Positions 9,421-16,885 of a stretch of 64,000 bases of DNA are shown one piece after another. Numbering within the stretch: the stretch's first letter is position 1; every line of letters begins with the position of its first letter. The translations under genes were made by a program, and so were the position numbers. Origin of the DNA: Kitasatospora humi (GTDB lineage: Bacteria > Actinomycetota > Actinomycetes > Streptomycetales > Streptomycetaceae); contig NZ_JAJJPA010000008.1 in assembly GCF_020907985.1 (NCBI RefSeq), positions 167,686 to 231,685 on the forward strand, given 5' to 3'. The notes below the pieces were generated by a model. The model searched no databases, had not been told where the DNA came from, and worked only from the letters and a program-made list of their open reading frames with translations.

Positions 9421-10596
9421 TCAGTAGGCGGTGGTCTGCCAGTTCTGCAGCGTGGCCTGGACGGCTCCGCCGTCGGTGCTGTTCCAGATGCCGGCGATGC
9501 TGAAGTCCGCCTGCGCGTAGGCCTGCGACATGTCGCGCTTGCCCTTGTACCAGGCGGACTTGGAGCTGGTCAGGGACAGGAGCTGGCCGCCGCGGCTGAG
9601 CGGCTGCTGGAGGCTCGCGGTGAGCGGCAGCTGCGAGTTCGCCAGGAACAGGCCCAGGTCGGTGTTGTTCTCGAAGATGGCCTTCAGCGTGGCGTCGAAC
9701 TCCAGGGCCCCGGCGAACACTTCGCGCGGGCCCTGCGTTCCGTCCGACGAAGCGATGGCCTCGACGGCGCGCTTAATCGTCGCGTCCAGGGACTTGCCGC
9801 GGGTCGAGCTGGCGCCCGCGTTGGTGAGGGTCCAGGACCAGCCGAGCAGCGGATCGTACGAGCTGTACGTCTCGCTGACGCTGGAAGCGGAGACGGACGG
9901 GAAGCTGGTCAGCTTGCTGGACAGGGAGACCGCGCCCTTCGGGTCGATCTTCATCTGCAGCTCGGAGAATCGGGCGTAACTGCAGCTCAGGTACTGGATG
10001 GTGTCGTAGTACGTGAGCGAGTAGGTAGGCAGAGGAGTGCTCGGCGACTGCTTGAACGTGTGGGTGGTCGGAGTGAGCACCGGATCCGAAGAGGAGTGCG
10101 CGTTGGTCAGGCCCACGCGGTTCGCGCCGATCTTGCCCAGCACCGTAGTCACGTTGGAGGTGTACGGGCCTGCGCCGGTCGCCGCGCCGTCCGTCCACGC
10201 GTACTCGATCGCAGCACCCGTTCCGACCTTGACGACCGTGCCGGCCGCGAGCGACACAGGGGTCTGGATCGCGGTGGCCCCGACCGTGGTTGCGGCGCTC
10301 AGGGTGGTTGAGACCCCGGCCGTGACGGTGTCCGGGCCGATCGTGCCGCACAGGAAGTGCCCGGTCAGGTCCGGGTAGGCGGGGCAGTCGATCGTCCACT
10401 CCGCGTGCGACGGGCCGCCGTACGAACCGTGGAGGACCGTGTCGTCCCCCCGGATCGACTCGTCCTTGATCTGCTCGATCATGTCCTCGAAGCCGGAGGA
10501 CCCGGTGTACGGGATGCCGACTGTCGGGGCGACGTACGTGCCCGGCGTGGTCTCTTTGGCCAGGCCGAGCGTGCCGAGGCGGGCGAGCTGTGTCAT
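9421..10596 (-). CDS. Major tail (tube) protein
   Basis: 391 aa, ATG with GAGGAG. The N-terminal GLAKETTPGTYVAPT and the later GSYGGPSHAEWTIDCPAYPDLTGHFL are typical of actinophage tail tube proteins. About residues 85-180 are strand-rich and Thr/Ala-rich, consistent with a surface insertion. It sits between the tail-terminator region and the chaperones, as expected. Tube assembly and polymerisation role is taken from the family and position. Confidence 0.8.
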   Translation of the reverse strand: MTQLARLGTLGLAKETTPGTYVAPTVGIPYTGSSGFEDMIEQIKDESIRGDDTVLHGSYGGPSHAEWTIDCPAYPDLTGHFLCGTIGPDTVTAGVSTTLSAATTVGATAIQTPVSLAAGTVVKVGTGAAIEYAWTDGAATGAGPYTSNVTTVLGKIGANRVGLTNAHSSSDPVLTPTTHTFKQSPSTPLPTYSLTYYDTIQYLSCSYARFSELQMKIDPKGAVSLSSKLTSFPSVSASSVSETYSSYDPLLGWSWTLTNAGASSTRGKSLDATIKRAVEAIASSDGTQGPREVFAGALEFDATLKAIFENNTDLGLFLANSQLPLTASLQQPLSRGGQLLSLTSSKSAWYKGKRDMSQAYAQADFSIAGIWNSTDGGAVQATLQNWQTTAY

Positions 10597-10599
10597 CGT

Positions 10600-10827
10600 C
10601 TACTCCTCGCTGGCCGTGCGGGCCCGGGCGGTGGTCTTGGCTGGGGCGGTCGGCGTGGTGTCGGCGGCGGCCGGAGCGGGTGACGGGGCGTCTGGGACGG
10701 GCTCGAACCCGGCGATCGGCACCGGCCAGAGCACGGTTTCGCCGGGCAGCACAGTCGCCGGGATGGCCGGGACGTCGACCGGGCTGTCCCCGGGGTTGCG
10801 CTGCGGGTATGGGGCCGTGTCGGACAC
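10600..10827 (-). CDS. Small Pro/Ala-rich phage protein
   Basis: 75 aa from GTG with GGAGG 5 nt upstream. The sequence is low complexity and probably disordered, rich in P, A, T and D. It lies between the tail tube gene and the terminator hairpin at 10,850. The role is unknown; a small head or tail accessory peptide is possible. Confidence 0.5.
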   Translation of the reverse strand: MSDTAPYPQRNPGDSPVDVPAIPATVLPGETVLWPVPIAGFEPVPDAPSPAPAAADTTPTAPAKTTARARTASEE

Positions 10828-10849
10828 GGGGGCCTCCGGAAAGCACGAA

Positions 10850-10871
10850 GGCCCCCGAGGCGTCGGGGGCC
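10850..10871 (-). terminator. Hairpin terminator after the tail-terminator gene
   Basis: Nine-bp stem GGCCCCCGA/TCGGGGGCC with a 4-nt loop, between the stop of the 10,885 gene and the GTG at 10,827. There is no strong U tract, as is common in streptomycetes. Confidence 0.5.
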
Positions 10872-10884
10872 AGGAAGTTAGGGG

Positions 10885-11370
10885 CTAGTTGGTGATCTCG
10901 GTATCGTCGGCGTAGTAGACGACCTCGGCGTGGAACTCGCCCATCGGAAGGGTCTGTTCGGGGTCTTCGTAGGTAACGGTGACGTTGTCGGGGTTCTCGG
11001 CAACGCTGAGAAACCGGCCGCCGTGCGACTTGTCGCCCAGCTGCCCGTCGATGCGCTGGAGTAGCTTGTCGATCGCGGCGTCCAGGGCCCGCTGGTCGGT
11101 CTCGGCGCTGCCGGCGCCGGACGTGAGCGGCCAGACGACCTTCAGGTGGAACTCGTAGGTCGGCATTCGCCGGGCGTTGGCTGTTCGCCGCAGGTGGGTG
11201 TGCGAGCGCAGGACGAAGATGTTCGTGCTCTTCCTGCCGGGCGTGCGGGCTCGGTACGCCTGGATGTTCTGCCACGGGCCGCCCGCGCTGGCCGGCAGGA
11301 GCGGCAGGCCGTCGTTCACCGAGGTGTTCAGCCATGCGACCTCGCGGTCCACGGCGTCGGCAGTGCTCAT
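10885..11370 (-). CDS. Tail terminator/completion-like protein
   Basis: 161 aa, ATG preceded by AGGAGG. It follows the connector genes and precedes the tail tube gene, the slot for the tail terminator (lambda gpU/HK97 gp10-11 region). The segment RRMPTYEFHLKVVWPL followed by DQRALDAAIDKLLQRIDGQLGDKSHGG and FHAEVVYYAD fits this small alpha/beta group. The start overlaps the stop of the NUMOD3-repeat gene by 4 nt. Assignment is by position and pattern. Confidence 0.6.
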   Translation of the reverse strand: MSTADAVDREVAWLNTSVNDGLPLLPASAGGPWQNIQAYRARTPGRKSTNIFVLRSHTHLRRTANARRMPTYEFHLKVVWPLTSGAGSAETDQRALDAAIDKLLQRIDGQLGDKSHGGRFLSVAENPDNVTVTYEDPEQTLPMGEFHAEVVYYADDTEITN

Positions 11371-11981
11371 CGGCGGGGCCTCCTGCGATGGCTGGTGTGG
11401 CGGCGGGTCACGTGCCGGCGGGCGTGCCGCCTGGCGGTACGGCGATGGGCACGGTGCGAGGCGTGGCGGTGGCCGCCGTGGTGGTGCCGGTGCTTGCCCC
11501 GCATGCGGGCCGCGAGCTTGGCGCGCGCCGCAGCCGACATGTGCCGCTTCGCGCCGGGCTTGCGCCGGTGGTGCTTGCCCTTCATCCGCGCCGACAACTT
11601 CGCCCTGGCCGCAGCAGACATCGGATGGTGCTTGGGGTGACGGCCCTTCATCCGCGCGGCGAGCTTTGCCCTCGCAGCGGCCGACATCTTGTGATGGCGG
11701 CCCTTCATGCGGGCGGACAACTTCGCCCGCGCGGCCGCGCTGAGCTTGTGGCCCGCGTGGTGCCGCCCCTTCATGCGGGCCGACAACTTGGCGCGGGCCG
11801 CCGCAGACATCCGGTGCCCGGGATGATGCCTGCCGCGCAGCTTCGCCGAGATCTTGGCCCGGGCGGCGGCCGACATCGGGTGCCCGCGGTGCGGATGAGG
11901 ACGGCCCCGGAGCCGAGCGGAGATCTTCGCCTTGGTCGCCGCCGACATCTTCCGGCGAACCCCGTGATGCGCCCACGCCAC
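11367..11981 (-). CDS. NUMOD3-like repeat protein, extremely basic
   Basis: 204 aa from GTG, made almost wholly of seven tandem units close to MSAAARAKLSARMKGRHH, then a tail of mostly R and H. Each unit has the 'S..A.AK.S....GR' core of NUMOD3, a DNA-binding module usually found once to three times beside HNH or GIY-YIG homing nuclease domains. No nuclease domain is present. Spacers between units are His/Pro/Gly-rich. It lies in the late operon between a head-tail connector and the tail terminator, 3 nt after the former and overlapping the latter, so it is probably made in large amounts with virion parts. DNA binding is inferred from charge and motif; its role is unknown. A DNA-condensing virion or packaging protein is possible. 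Confidence 0.7.
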   Translation of the reverse strand: MAWAHHGVRRKMSAATKAKISARLRGRPHPHRGHPMSAAARAKISAKLRGRHHPGHRMSAAARAKLSARMKGRHHAGHKLSAAARAKLSARMKGRHHKMSAAARAKLAARMKGRHPKHHPMSAAARAKLSARMKGKHHRRKPGAKRHMSAAARAKLAARMRGKHRHHHGGHRHASHRAHRRTARRHARRHVTRRHTSHRRRPRR

Positions 11982-11984
11982 CGG

Positions 11985-12647
11985 TCAGCGCCTGCTGTAC
12001 GGGGCGAGCATCTCCAACGCGTCCGCCCGCAACGCGTCCGGATCGTGCCCGCTGCGCCCGTCCACCGGGTCCAACTGCTTGACCGCCATGCTGGCGGCCA
12101 TGAACTGGCAGGCCTGCACCAGATCCGCTGGAACGGTCGCGTACCCGCCGGAGTAGGTTACCACGATCGTGGTGCCCGGCGGGACGAACGTGCCCAGCTG
12201 GAACCGGACATGGCCGGTGTCGGTCTCGTACTGGACCGTGGAGACGTTGACGGACTGCGTGCCCGAGTAGGACCGCAGCAGCGCGATGTTGGAGATGCTG
12301 CCCGTCCACAGCTCCGGGTACCGAGCCGGGAACTCCCGCACCCAGAAATGCCTGACGAGCAGAGTCGAGCCGAGGGACTGTGCCCGGCTGAAGCCGAGCT
12401 GGCTGGTGGGGTCGAGCGGGACGTAGGAGTCGAGCGCGTCCTCGATGTCCATGGCGTCCGCGCGCTGCGTCTCGACCAGCGCGGCGAACGGGACCAGCCG
12501 CCGGTCGCAGGCAGACTCGCACGCGCGGGTGGCCTGCAGCATCAGGTCGGACTGGGCCTGCGCAGAGTAGCCGGAGACCAGGTTGGCGAACGGGCCTTCG
12601 GTGAACTGGGCGACGGTCGCGAGCGGTACGGGGGTGTCGAGGGTCAC
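11985..12647 (-). CDS. Head-tail connector (gp6-like)
   Basis: 220 aa, ATG start. Helical N-terminus with AQSDLMLQATRACESACDRRL, a central beta part (TGHVRFQLGTFVPPGTTIVVTYSGGYATVPADLVQACQFM) and a helical C-terminus. The sequence 'YSGGYATVPADLVQAC' is typical of connector/adaptor proteins of the HK97 gp6 type. Its location immediately after the capsid gene supports this. Confidence 0.7.
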   Translation of the reverse strand: MTLDTPVPLATVAQFTEGPFANLVSGYSAQAQSDLMLQATRACESACDRRLVPFAALVETQRADAMDIEDALDSYVPLDPTSQLGFSRAQSLGSTLLVRHFWVREFPARYPELWTGSISNIALLRSYSGTQSVNVSTVQYETDTGHVRFQLGTFVPPGTTIVVTYSGGYATVPADLVQACQFMAASMAVKQLDPVDGRSGHDPDALRADALEMLAPYSRR

Positions 12648-12701
12648 CGCAGCGTCCCCCCTTTCGCTGGTGCTTGGTCAGGGGTTGGCTGCGGCGCGGA
12701 G

Positions 12702-13019
12702 TTACTCGGTGGCGGTGCTGTCCTTGCGGGTGCGGCGGCGGGACGGCGTGTCGCTGACCTCGGTCTGGTCGGTGCTCTCGGCAGAGCCCGGGGCTTCGGT
12801 GATCTCGGTGGGATCGCTGTCCTCCGAGCCGGCCGGACCGGCCTGGCTGGGCGTCTCGCCGATCTCGGCCGGGGCCGCGACTTCGACGAATCCGGCGCCC
12901 GGGATGTCGAGCAGCTCGGCGCCCAGGTCGTCATCGACCTCGATGACGTCGTCCAACGTCCGCCACTCCAGGCCGCCGGGCGCGGCGCCAGGCACGCCGC
13001 TGGTCTTACGGATCCACAT
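12702..13019 (-). CDS. Acidic small head-region protein
   Basis: 105 aa. The N-terminal 60 residues look folded (MWIRKTSGVPG, LEWRTLDDVIEVDDDLGAELLDIPGAGF); the rest is a disordered acidic S/T/P/E-rich tail ending in a basic patch (RRRTRK). It lies between the capsid and connector genes. The role is unknown, perhaps a decoration or head-completion factor. Confidence 0.55.
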   Translation of the reverse strand: MWIRKTSGVPGAAPGGLEWRTLDDVIEVDDDLGAELLDIPGAGFVEVAAPAEIGETPSQAGPAGSEDSDPTEITEAPGSAESTDQTEVSDTPSRRRTRKDSTATE

Positions 13020-13106
13020 GGGCGTCCCTCTCGTGATCTTCTCGGATGCCTACCAGCAGTGCGGGCCCGGCCGTTGAACCGGCCAGGCCCCGCACTGCTC
13101 GAACTG

Positions 13107-14465
13107 CTACAGCGACGCGACCAGCCGGCTCAGCCGTCCGACGTACTTCGGGCCGCGCAGGGCCAGCGTGGTGTCCGTCAGCACCGCGAACGGCAGAGTG
13201 TCCGGCGCGGTGACGGTCGGCGCGAGCGGCAGGATCTGCATGTCGCGGGTGTACGGACGGACCATGAAATTTTCGTCGCGCGGGACGAGGTAGATGTCCT
13301 CGGCGACGCCGTTGCGAGGCTTCGCGCCCGTGTTGGTGCCCTGGTAGGCGGCCGGGCCGGTGTTCCCGGAGGAGTTGGTGAGCAGGTTGGCGCCGGTGTC
13401 GATGATCGAGGTGACCGGGGCGCCGGTGGTGTCGAAGGCGTCGACGGTGCCGATCAGGGTCTCCTGGCCGGTCGCGGTGCCGCGGTAGACCTTGTAGAGG
13501 ATCGGGCTGACGCCGTCCGGCAGGTTGGTCGGGGTGCTGAACGACAGGGTGACGGTGGAGGTCGAGCCGGTGGTGGTCTGGGAGACCTCGGTGGACGCCT
13601 GGATCTCGCCGAACCGGGCCGCGACGGCGGACACCTGGTAGTAGTAGGTGCCAACCGCGAGGGACCCGCCGGTGGTGGCGGTCGCGGTGGCGACGGTGCC
13701 CATCTGGTTCGACCGCGGCGACAGGAAGCTGGACTTGAGGATCGGCACGTCGCGGTAGGTCGGCACGTTGAGGCCAGCGCCGAGCGCGGTGGTCGGCGCG
13801 GCGAACCGCTGCTGCGCGATGAACGCCTGGCTGACGGCGGACGCCATGCGCGGGCTCATGACGAACATGAACTGCGAGCCGACCGGCATCGCAGCGTTGG
13901 TCTCGACCAGGTCGATCAGCTGGTCGAGGTAGTGCAGCGCGAAGTTGCCGCCGGCATTGTCGAGCGCGTTGACGTAGTTGTTGGGCCCGGAGCCGGCCGC
14001 CCAGTTGGACACCAGGTAGTCCAGGCCGGAGCAGATGGGGTACTGGCCGTTGGCGGTCGCGCCGTCGTTGCCCCAGACGAACGCGTTCTCCAGGGTCCAC
14101 AGCATCGAGGTGACGGTGCCGTCAAGTTCGAGCTGGCGCAGGTCACCGACGATGTCGCGGGTGACGGTCTGCGCCCACCCGGTGACGCTGCCAACAGCTT
14201 GGAACAGACGGATGTTGAAGACCGCCTGCTCGTAGGTGGAGTTGCCGATCGGGCGGGCGCCGCCATCGACCACGCCGCCGGAGTCCGGCCGGGCGGTGCG
14301 GCGGTTGAAGAAGTACTGGGTGCTGTTCCACTGCCGCGACGGGATCGCAGCGAGCAGCGGCGCGTACCGGCGCTGGTACTCCAGCAGCAGCGGCGAGATT
14401 GCCTTGGGGATAAGGGGACTGACGGCACCTGCCGTCGTGATGGCCTCTTCGAGCTCAGTGGGCAC
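13107..14465 (-). CDS. Major capsid protein with inserted Ig/Fn3-like domain
   Basis: About 452 aa. The GTG at 14,465 is preferred because AGGAGGAG precedes it; the ATG at 14,483 lies next to terminator hairpins. The first 270 residues resemble HK97-fold capsids of actinophages (RQWNSTQYFFNRRTARP, FNIRLFQAVGSVTGW, LENAFVWGNDGA). Around residues 270-390 there is a Thr/Ser-rich beta insertion (GTYYYQVSAVAARFGEIQAS, STVTLSFSTPTNLPDG) resembling a fibronectin/Ig fold, which would be displayed on the shell. The C-terminal part returns to the capsid fold (ENFMVRPYTRDMQILPL). Confidence 0.8.
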   Translation of the reverse strand: MPTELEEAITTAGAVSPLIPKAISPLLLEYQRRYAPLLAAIPSRQWNSTQYFFNRRTARPDSGGVVDGGARPIGNSTYEQAVFNIRLFQAVGSVTGWAQTVTRDIVGDLRQLELDGTVTSMLWTLENAFVWGNDGATANGQYPICSGLDYLVSNWAAGSGPNNYVNALDNAGGNFALHYLDQLIDLVETNAAMPVGSQFMFVMSPRMASAVSQAFIAQQRFAAPTTALGAGLNVPTYRDVPILKSSFLSPRSNQMGTVATATATTGGSLAVGTYYYQVSAVAARFGEIQASTEVSQTTTGSTSTVTLSFSTPTNLPDGVSPILYKVYRGTATGQETLIGTVDAFDTTGAPVTSIIDTGANLLTNSSGNTGPAAYQGTNTGAKPRNGVAEDIYLVPRDENFMVRPYTRDMQILPLAPTVTAPDTLPFAVLTDTTLALRGPKYVGRLSRLVASL

Positions 14466-14488
14466 GGAGGCTCCTCCTGTCATGCGAA

Positions 14489-14560
14489 AGCCCCGCCGGC
14501 GTGGGCCGACGGGGCTGGTGGGGGATTCGAAAGCCCCGCTCAGCAGGGGGCTGGCGGGGC
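14489..14560 (-). terminator. Double hairpin upstream of the capsid gene
   Basis: Two stem-loops, AGCCCCG/CGGGGCT (14,489-14,516) and GCCCCGC/GCGGGGC (14,532-14,560), between the scaffold stop and the capsid start. Each is preceded by GAAAGCCCCGC on the plus strand. They may attenuate upstream messages, while a promoter or processing site raises capsid expression; the latter is inference. Confidence 0.5.
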
Positions 14561-14577
14561 GGTGGAGGGATGCCTGC

Positions 14578-15027
14578 CTACTGGGCGGGCTGCGGGGTGC
14601 GGCCGAAGGCGCCGAGGAGGAGCTCCGCGCGGTTGGCGTACAGGTCGTCCGGGCTGGGCTGCTCGCCGGTCTGGTCGTTCTCGCCGACGCGGAAGCCCTG
14701 GCGGGGCGGCAGGCCGTGCTCGCGCAGCAGCTCGGCGCGCAGCTCGTCGCGCAGCTTGGTGCGCTCCTCGGCGAGCGTCTTGGCCAGGTCGGCGCGCAGG
14801 GACTCCCTGAGCCCGGCCTTGGCGGCCTTCCGCTCGGCCTTCGCCGTGGTGACGCTCTCGGTGGTCACGACGGCCTTGGCCGGCTTCGGGGCACTCTCCG
14901 TGGCCGCCGGGGCGGTCGGCGCGAGGGCCTCCTTCAGCGCGCTGGCGAACACGGTGCCGAGCGCGGCCAGGTCAGCGTCGGTGAGGGACCGGGCCGGGGC
15001 CGCGGTCTCCTGGGTGGGCTCGCTCAT
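14578..15027 (-). CDS. Internal in-frame scaffold protein
   Basis: An ATG at 15,027 (MSEPTQETAA) inside the protease gene has a good ribosome site (AAGGAG, about 9 nt away) and would give a separate 149-aa scaffold. Nested protease/scaffold pairs are known from lambda C/Nu3. The segment holds charged helices (KAERKAAKAGLRESLRADLAK, RTKLRDELRAELLREHGL). Whether both forms are made is inference. Confidence 0.55.
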   Translation of the reverse strand: MSEPTQETAAPARSLTDADLAALGTVFASALKEALAPTAPAATESAPKPAKAVVTTESVTTAKAERKAAKAGLRESLRADLAKTLAEERTKLRDELRAELLREHGLPPRQGFRVGENDQTGEQPSPDDLYANRAELLLGAFGRTPQPAQ

Positions 15028-16242
15028 CGCGGGCTTCTCCTTGATGGTGGGTGCGGCCCCTGCCCGGGCGGGCGGGGTGGTCTGATGGGAACGGGCCTCG
15101 GCGACCGGCGCCAGACCGCCCGTCCCCTCGGCAACCGGCTCGGCGACCGGGGCGCTCTCGCCCGGCACGGCGGCGGCCTGGTCGCCGTCGGTGTCCGCGT
15201 TCGGCGCACCGGCCACGTCGATGTCGCCGTCCATGTCCGGGTCGATCGCCTGGAGGGCGTCCACGGCGGCCTGCATCGCGGCCGCGGCGATGACGCGCAG
15301 CTCGGCAGGGTCCAGGCCGCACGACCGCAGGGTCAGCGACGTCGGGCCGTTGTAGGCGTCGATGCAGAAGCCGGCCGCGCCGCCGGGCCCGTCGGGGTAG
15401 TACTCGCGGACGTCGCTGTAGCGGGTGGTGGTCTCGGCCATGGAGCCGTCGTCCTTCCAGGTTGCGGGGATGAGGGCGGCCAGGCCGAGCGCCTTGGCCC
15501 GTTTGATGATGTGTCGGCGGATCGCGTCGTGGCCGCCGCTGCCCCGGCCGACAGCGCGGATCGCCCTCCGCAGCTCGGACTTCTTGCGGATCGGGTAGCT
15601 GCCGTCCGGCATCGCGACGCCCTGGGCGGCCAGCTGGCGGCGCTGCTTCGCCGACAGGCCGGCTTCCGTGACCGCGGTCTCAGCGACGGCTTCGACCAGG
15701 ACCTCAGCGGACTCGCTGATCGGCGTGCGGCTGGCCATGCTCTCCGCCGTGCCCGCCGGGCGGCTCCAGGCCGCGTTGCTGATCGTCGCGCCGAGCACGC
15801 CCGGGGTGCCGGTGAAGTCGACGGCGTCGATCTCCAGCCCGTCAGCGGTGGTGACCTGCTGCCCCTCGTACTCCACCCGCCGGACAGGACCGGTCCAGTA
15901 GCCGTGGATCGACACAGACTTGAGCGCCGGGGGCTGGCCCTTGCTCGGGACGACCAAGGCAGCGATGTCCCGGCCGTGGCTGGTGTCGTACAACTGGGCC
16001 TTGTAGGTGGCCGAGCCGTCCTCTTCCACCGTCACGCCGGTGAGGCGCCCGACGATGCGGGCGGAGTCGTCTCCCGCGTCGTGGTGGGTGCGCATGACGA
16101 TCGGCAGCCCATCAGGGTCGGCGATGCGCTGCTGCATGCCCTTGGCGGCAGCGGCGATCAGCTCCGCGGTGTACAGGCGGCCGTTGCGGCTCACGCCGGG
16201 GGTGAGCATCGTTCCGGTGATCGTGGCGATCGCGCCGGCCAT
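14578..16242 (-). CDS. Prohead protease fused to scaffold
   Basis: 554 aa from ATG with GAGGAGG; the ATG overlaps the preceding stop (TGATG). Residues about 1-160 match HK97-type prohead serine proteases (GVSRNGRLYTAELI, His in RTHHDAGDD, Ser in LKSVSIHGYWTG). Residues about 205-265 (MPDGSYPIRKKSELRRAIRAVGRG, RRHIIKRAKALGLAALIPATW) look like the small DUF6582-type module. The C-terminal 150 residues are a charged, Ala-rich coiled scaffold. Proteolysis of the scaffold during head maturation is the family role. Confidence 0.85.
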   Translation of the reverse strand: MAGAIATITGTMLTPGVSRNGRLYTAELIAAAAKGMQQRIADPDGLPIVMRTHHDAGDDSARIVGRLTGVTVEEDGSATYKAQLYDTSHGRDIAALVVPSKGQPPALKSVSIHGYWTGPVRRVEYEGQQVTTADGLEIDAVDFTGTPGVLGATISNAAWSRPAGTAESMASRTPISESAEVLVEAVAETAVTEAGLSAKQRRQLAAQGVAMPDGSYPIRKKSELRRAIRAVGRGSGGHDAIRRHIIKRAKALGLAALIPATWKDDGSMAETTTRYSDVREYYPDGPGGAAGFCIDAYNGPTSLTLRSCGLDPAELRVIAAAAMQAAVDALQAIDPDMDGDIDVAGAPNADTDGDQAAAVPGESAPVAEPVAEGTGGLAPVAEARSHQTTPPARAGAAPTIKEKPAMSEPTQETAAPARSLTDADLAALGTVFASALKEALAPTAPAATESAPKPAKAVVTTESVTTAKAERKAAKAGLRESLRADLAKTLAEERTKLRDELRAELLREHGLPPRQGFRVGENDQTGEQPSPDDLYANRAELLLGAFGRTPQPAQ

Positions 16243-16448
16243 CACCGCCCACCTCCTCTGGTCTGCCGAACGGGCGGAATGACGGCGGGTCTGGGCTTGC
16301 GTGCGGCGCGGGCGGTGGTCAGCAGCCGCAGGATCGCGGCACGCACCTCGGAGTCGCTGTCGATCATCTCGACCAGGTCCGCGCGGAACTCGGCCCGTTC
16401 GACGTCCTGGCGCGTGACTGCGGCGCGACGCTGGGGGCGCTCGTACAT
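16242..16448 (-). CDS. Small basic phage protein
   Basis: 68 aa, helical, with many Arg residues (MYERPQRRAAVTRQDVERAEFRADLVEMIDS). The stop overlaps the protease start (TGATG). It lies between a structural gene and the protease gene. No family recognised. Confidence 0.55.
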   Translation of the reverse strand: MYERPQRRAAVTRQDVERAEFRADLVEMIDSDSEVRAAILRLLTTARAARKPRPAVIPPVRQTRGGGR

Positions 16449-16449
16449 A

Positions 16450-16872
16450 TCAGCCCACCTGCCGGGCGACGAGGACCGCGTTGTAGACGGCGGAGGCGCT
16501 GCCGCCCGCGATCGCGTTCAGCGACACGGTGTCGCCAGCGGCGCAGTTCAGGACCACGGTCAGCCGCGGCGGCAGAGTGTTCACCACGGCAGGCACCGGA
16601 AGCGGTGTCAGCCGCACTGTGGCGCCCTGCTTCAGCTGCAGGTTGTTGGCGTCCCCGGCTGCGACGGTGCCCGACAGCCAGTAGGAGCAGACGACCTCCC
16701 ACAGGCCGGCCGCCGGGACCGTCACCGAGGCGACAGCCGCGCCGGCGCCCGGCGCGGTCGGTGTGCCCGAGGCCTGCACGGTGGCCGCGCTGTCACGGAA
16801 CAAGCGGCCGCCCGGGCCGCCGAGGATGTTGCCGTTCGCATCGACCGGCGTGACCTGCGCGTACGCGGACAT
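16450..16872 (-). CDS. Beta-rich virion protein, possible head decoration
   Basis: 140 aa, ATG with GGAGG. After a short N-terminus the protein is a run of strands (ASVTVPAAGLWEVVCSYWLSGT, NNLQLKQGATVRLTPLPVPAVVNTL, RLTVVLNCAAGDTVSLNAIAGGS) resembling C1q/TNF-like or other jelly-roll decoration and fibre domains. Located between the minor head gene and the protease. A capsid decoration or head-fibre role is inferred. Confidence 0.55.
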   Translation of the reverse strand: MSAYAQVTPVDANGNILGGPGGRLFRDSAATVQASGTPTAPGAGAAVASVTVPAAGLWEVVCSYWLSGTVAAGDANNLQLKQGATVRLTPLPVPAVVNTLPPRLTVVLNCAAGDTVSLNAIAGGSASAVYNAVLVARQVG

Positions 16873-16885
16873 GGGGAACCTCCGG

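Noticed and set aside
11560..11980. DNA tandem array resembling CRISPR-like spacing
   Set aside because: The regular units are codons of the NUMOD3-like protein repeats; unit sequences vary at wobble positions and there are no unique spacers.
11334..14810. 1158-codon plus-strand open frame across the capsid region
   Set aside because: Antisense to well-supported structural genes; amino-acid composition (R, G, H, P) is typical of a shadow frame.
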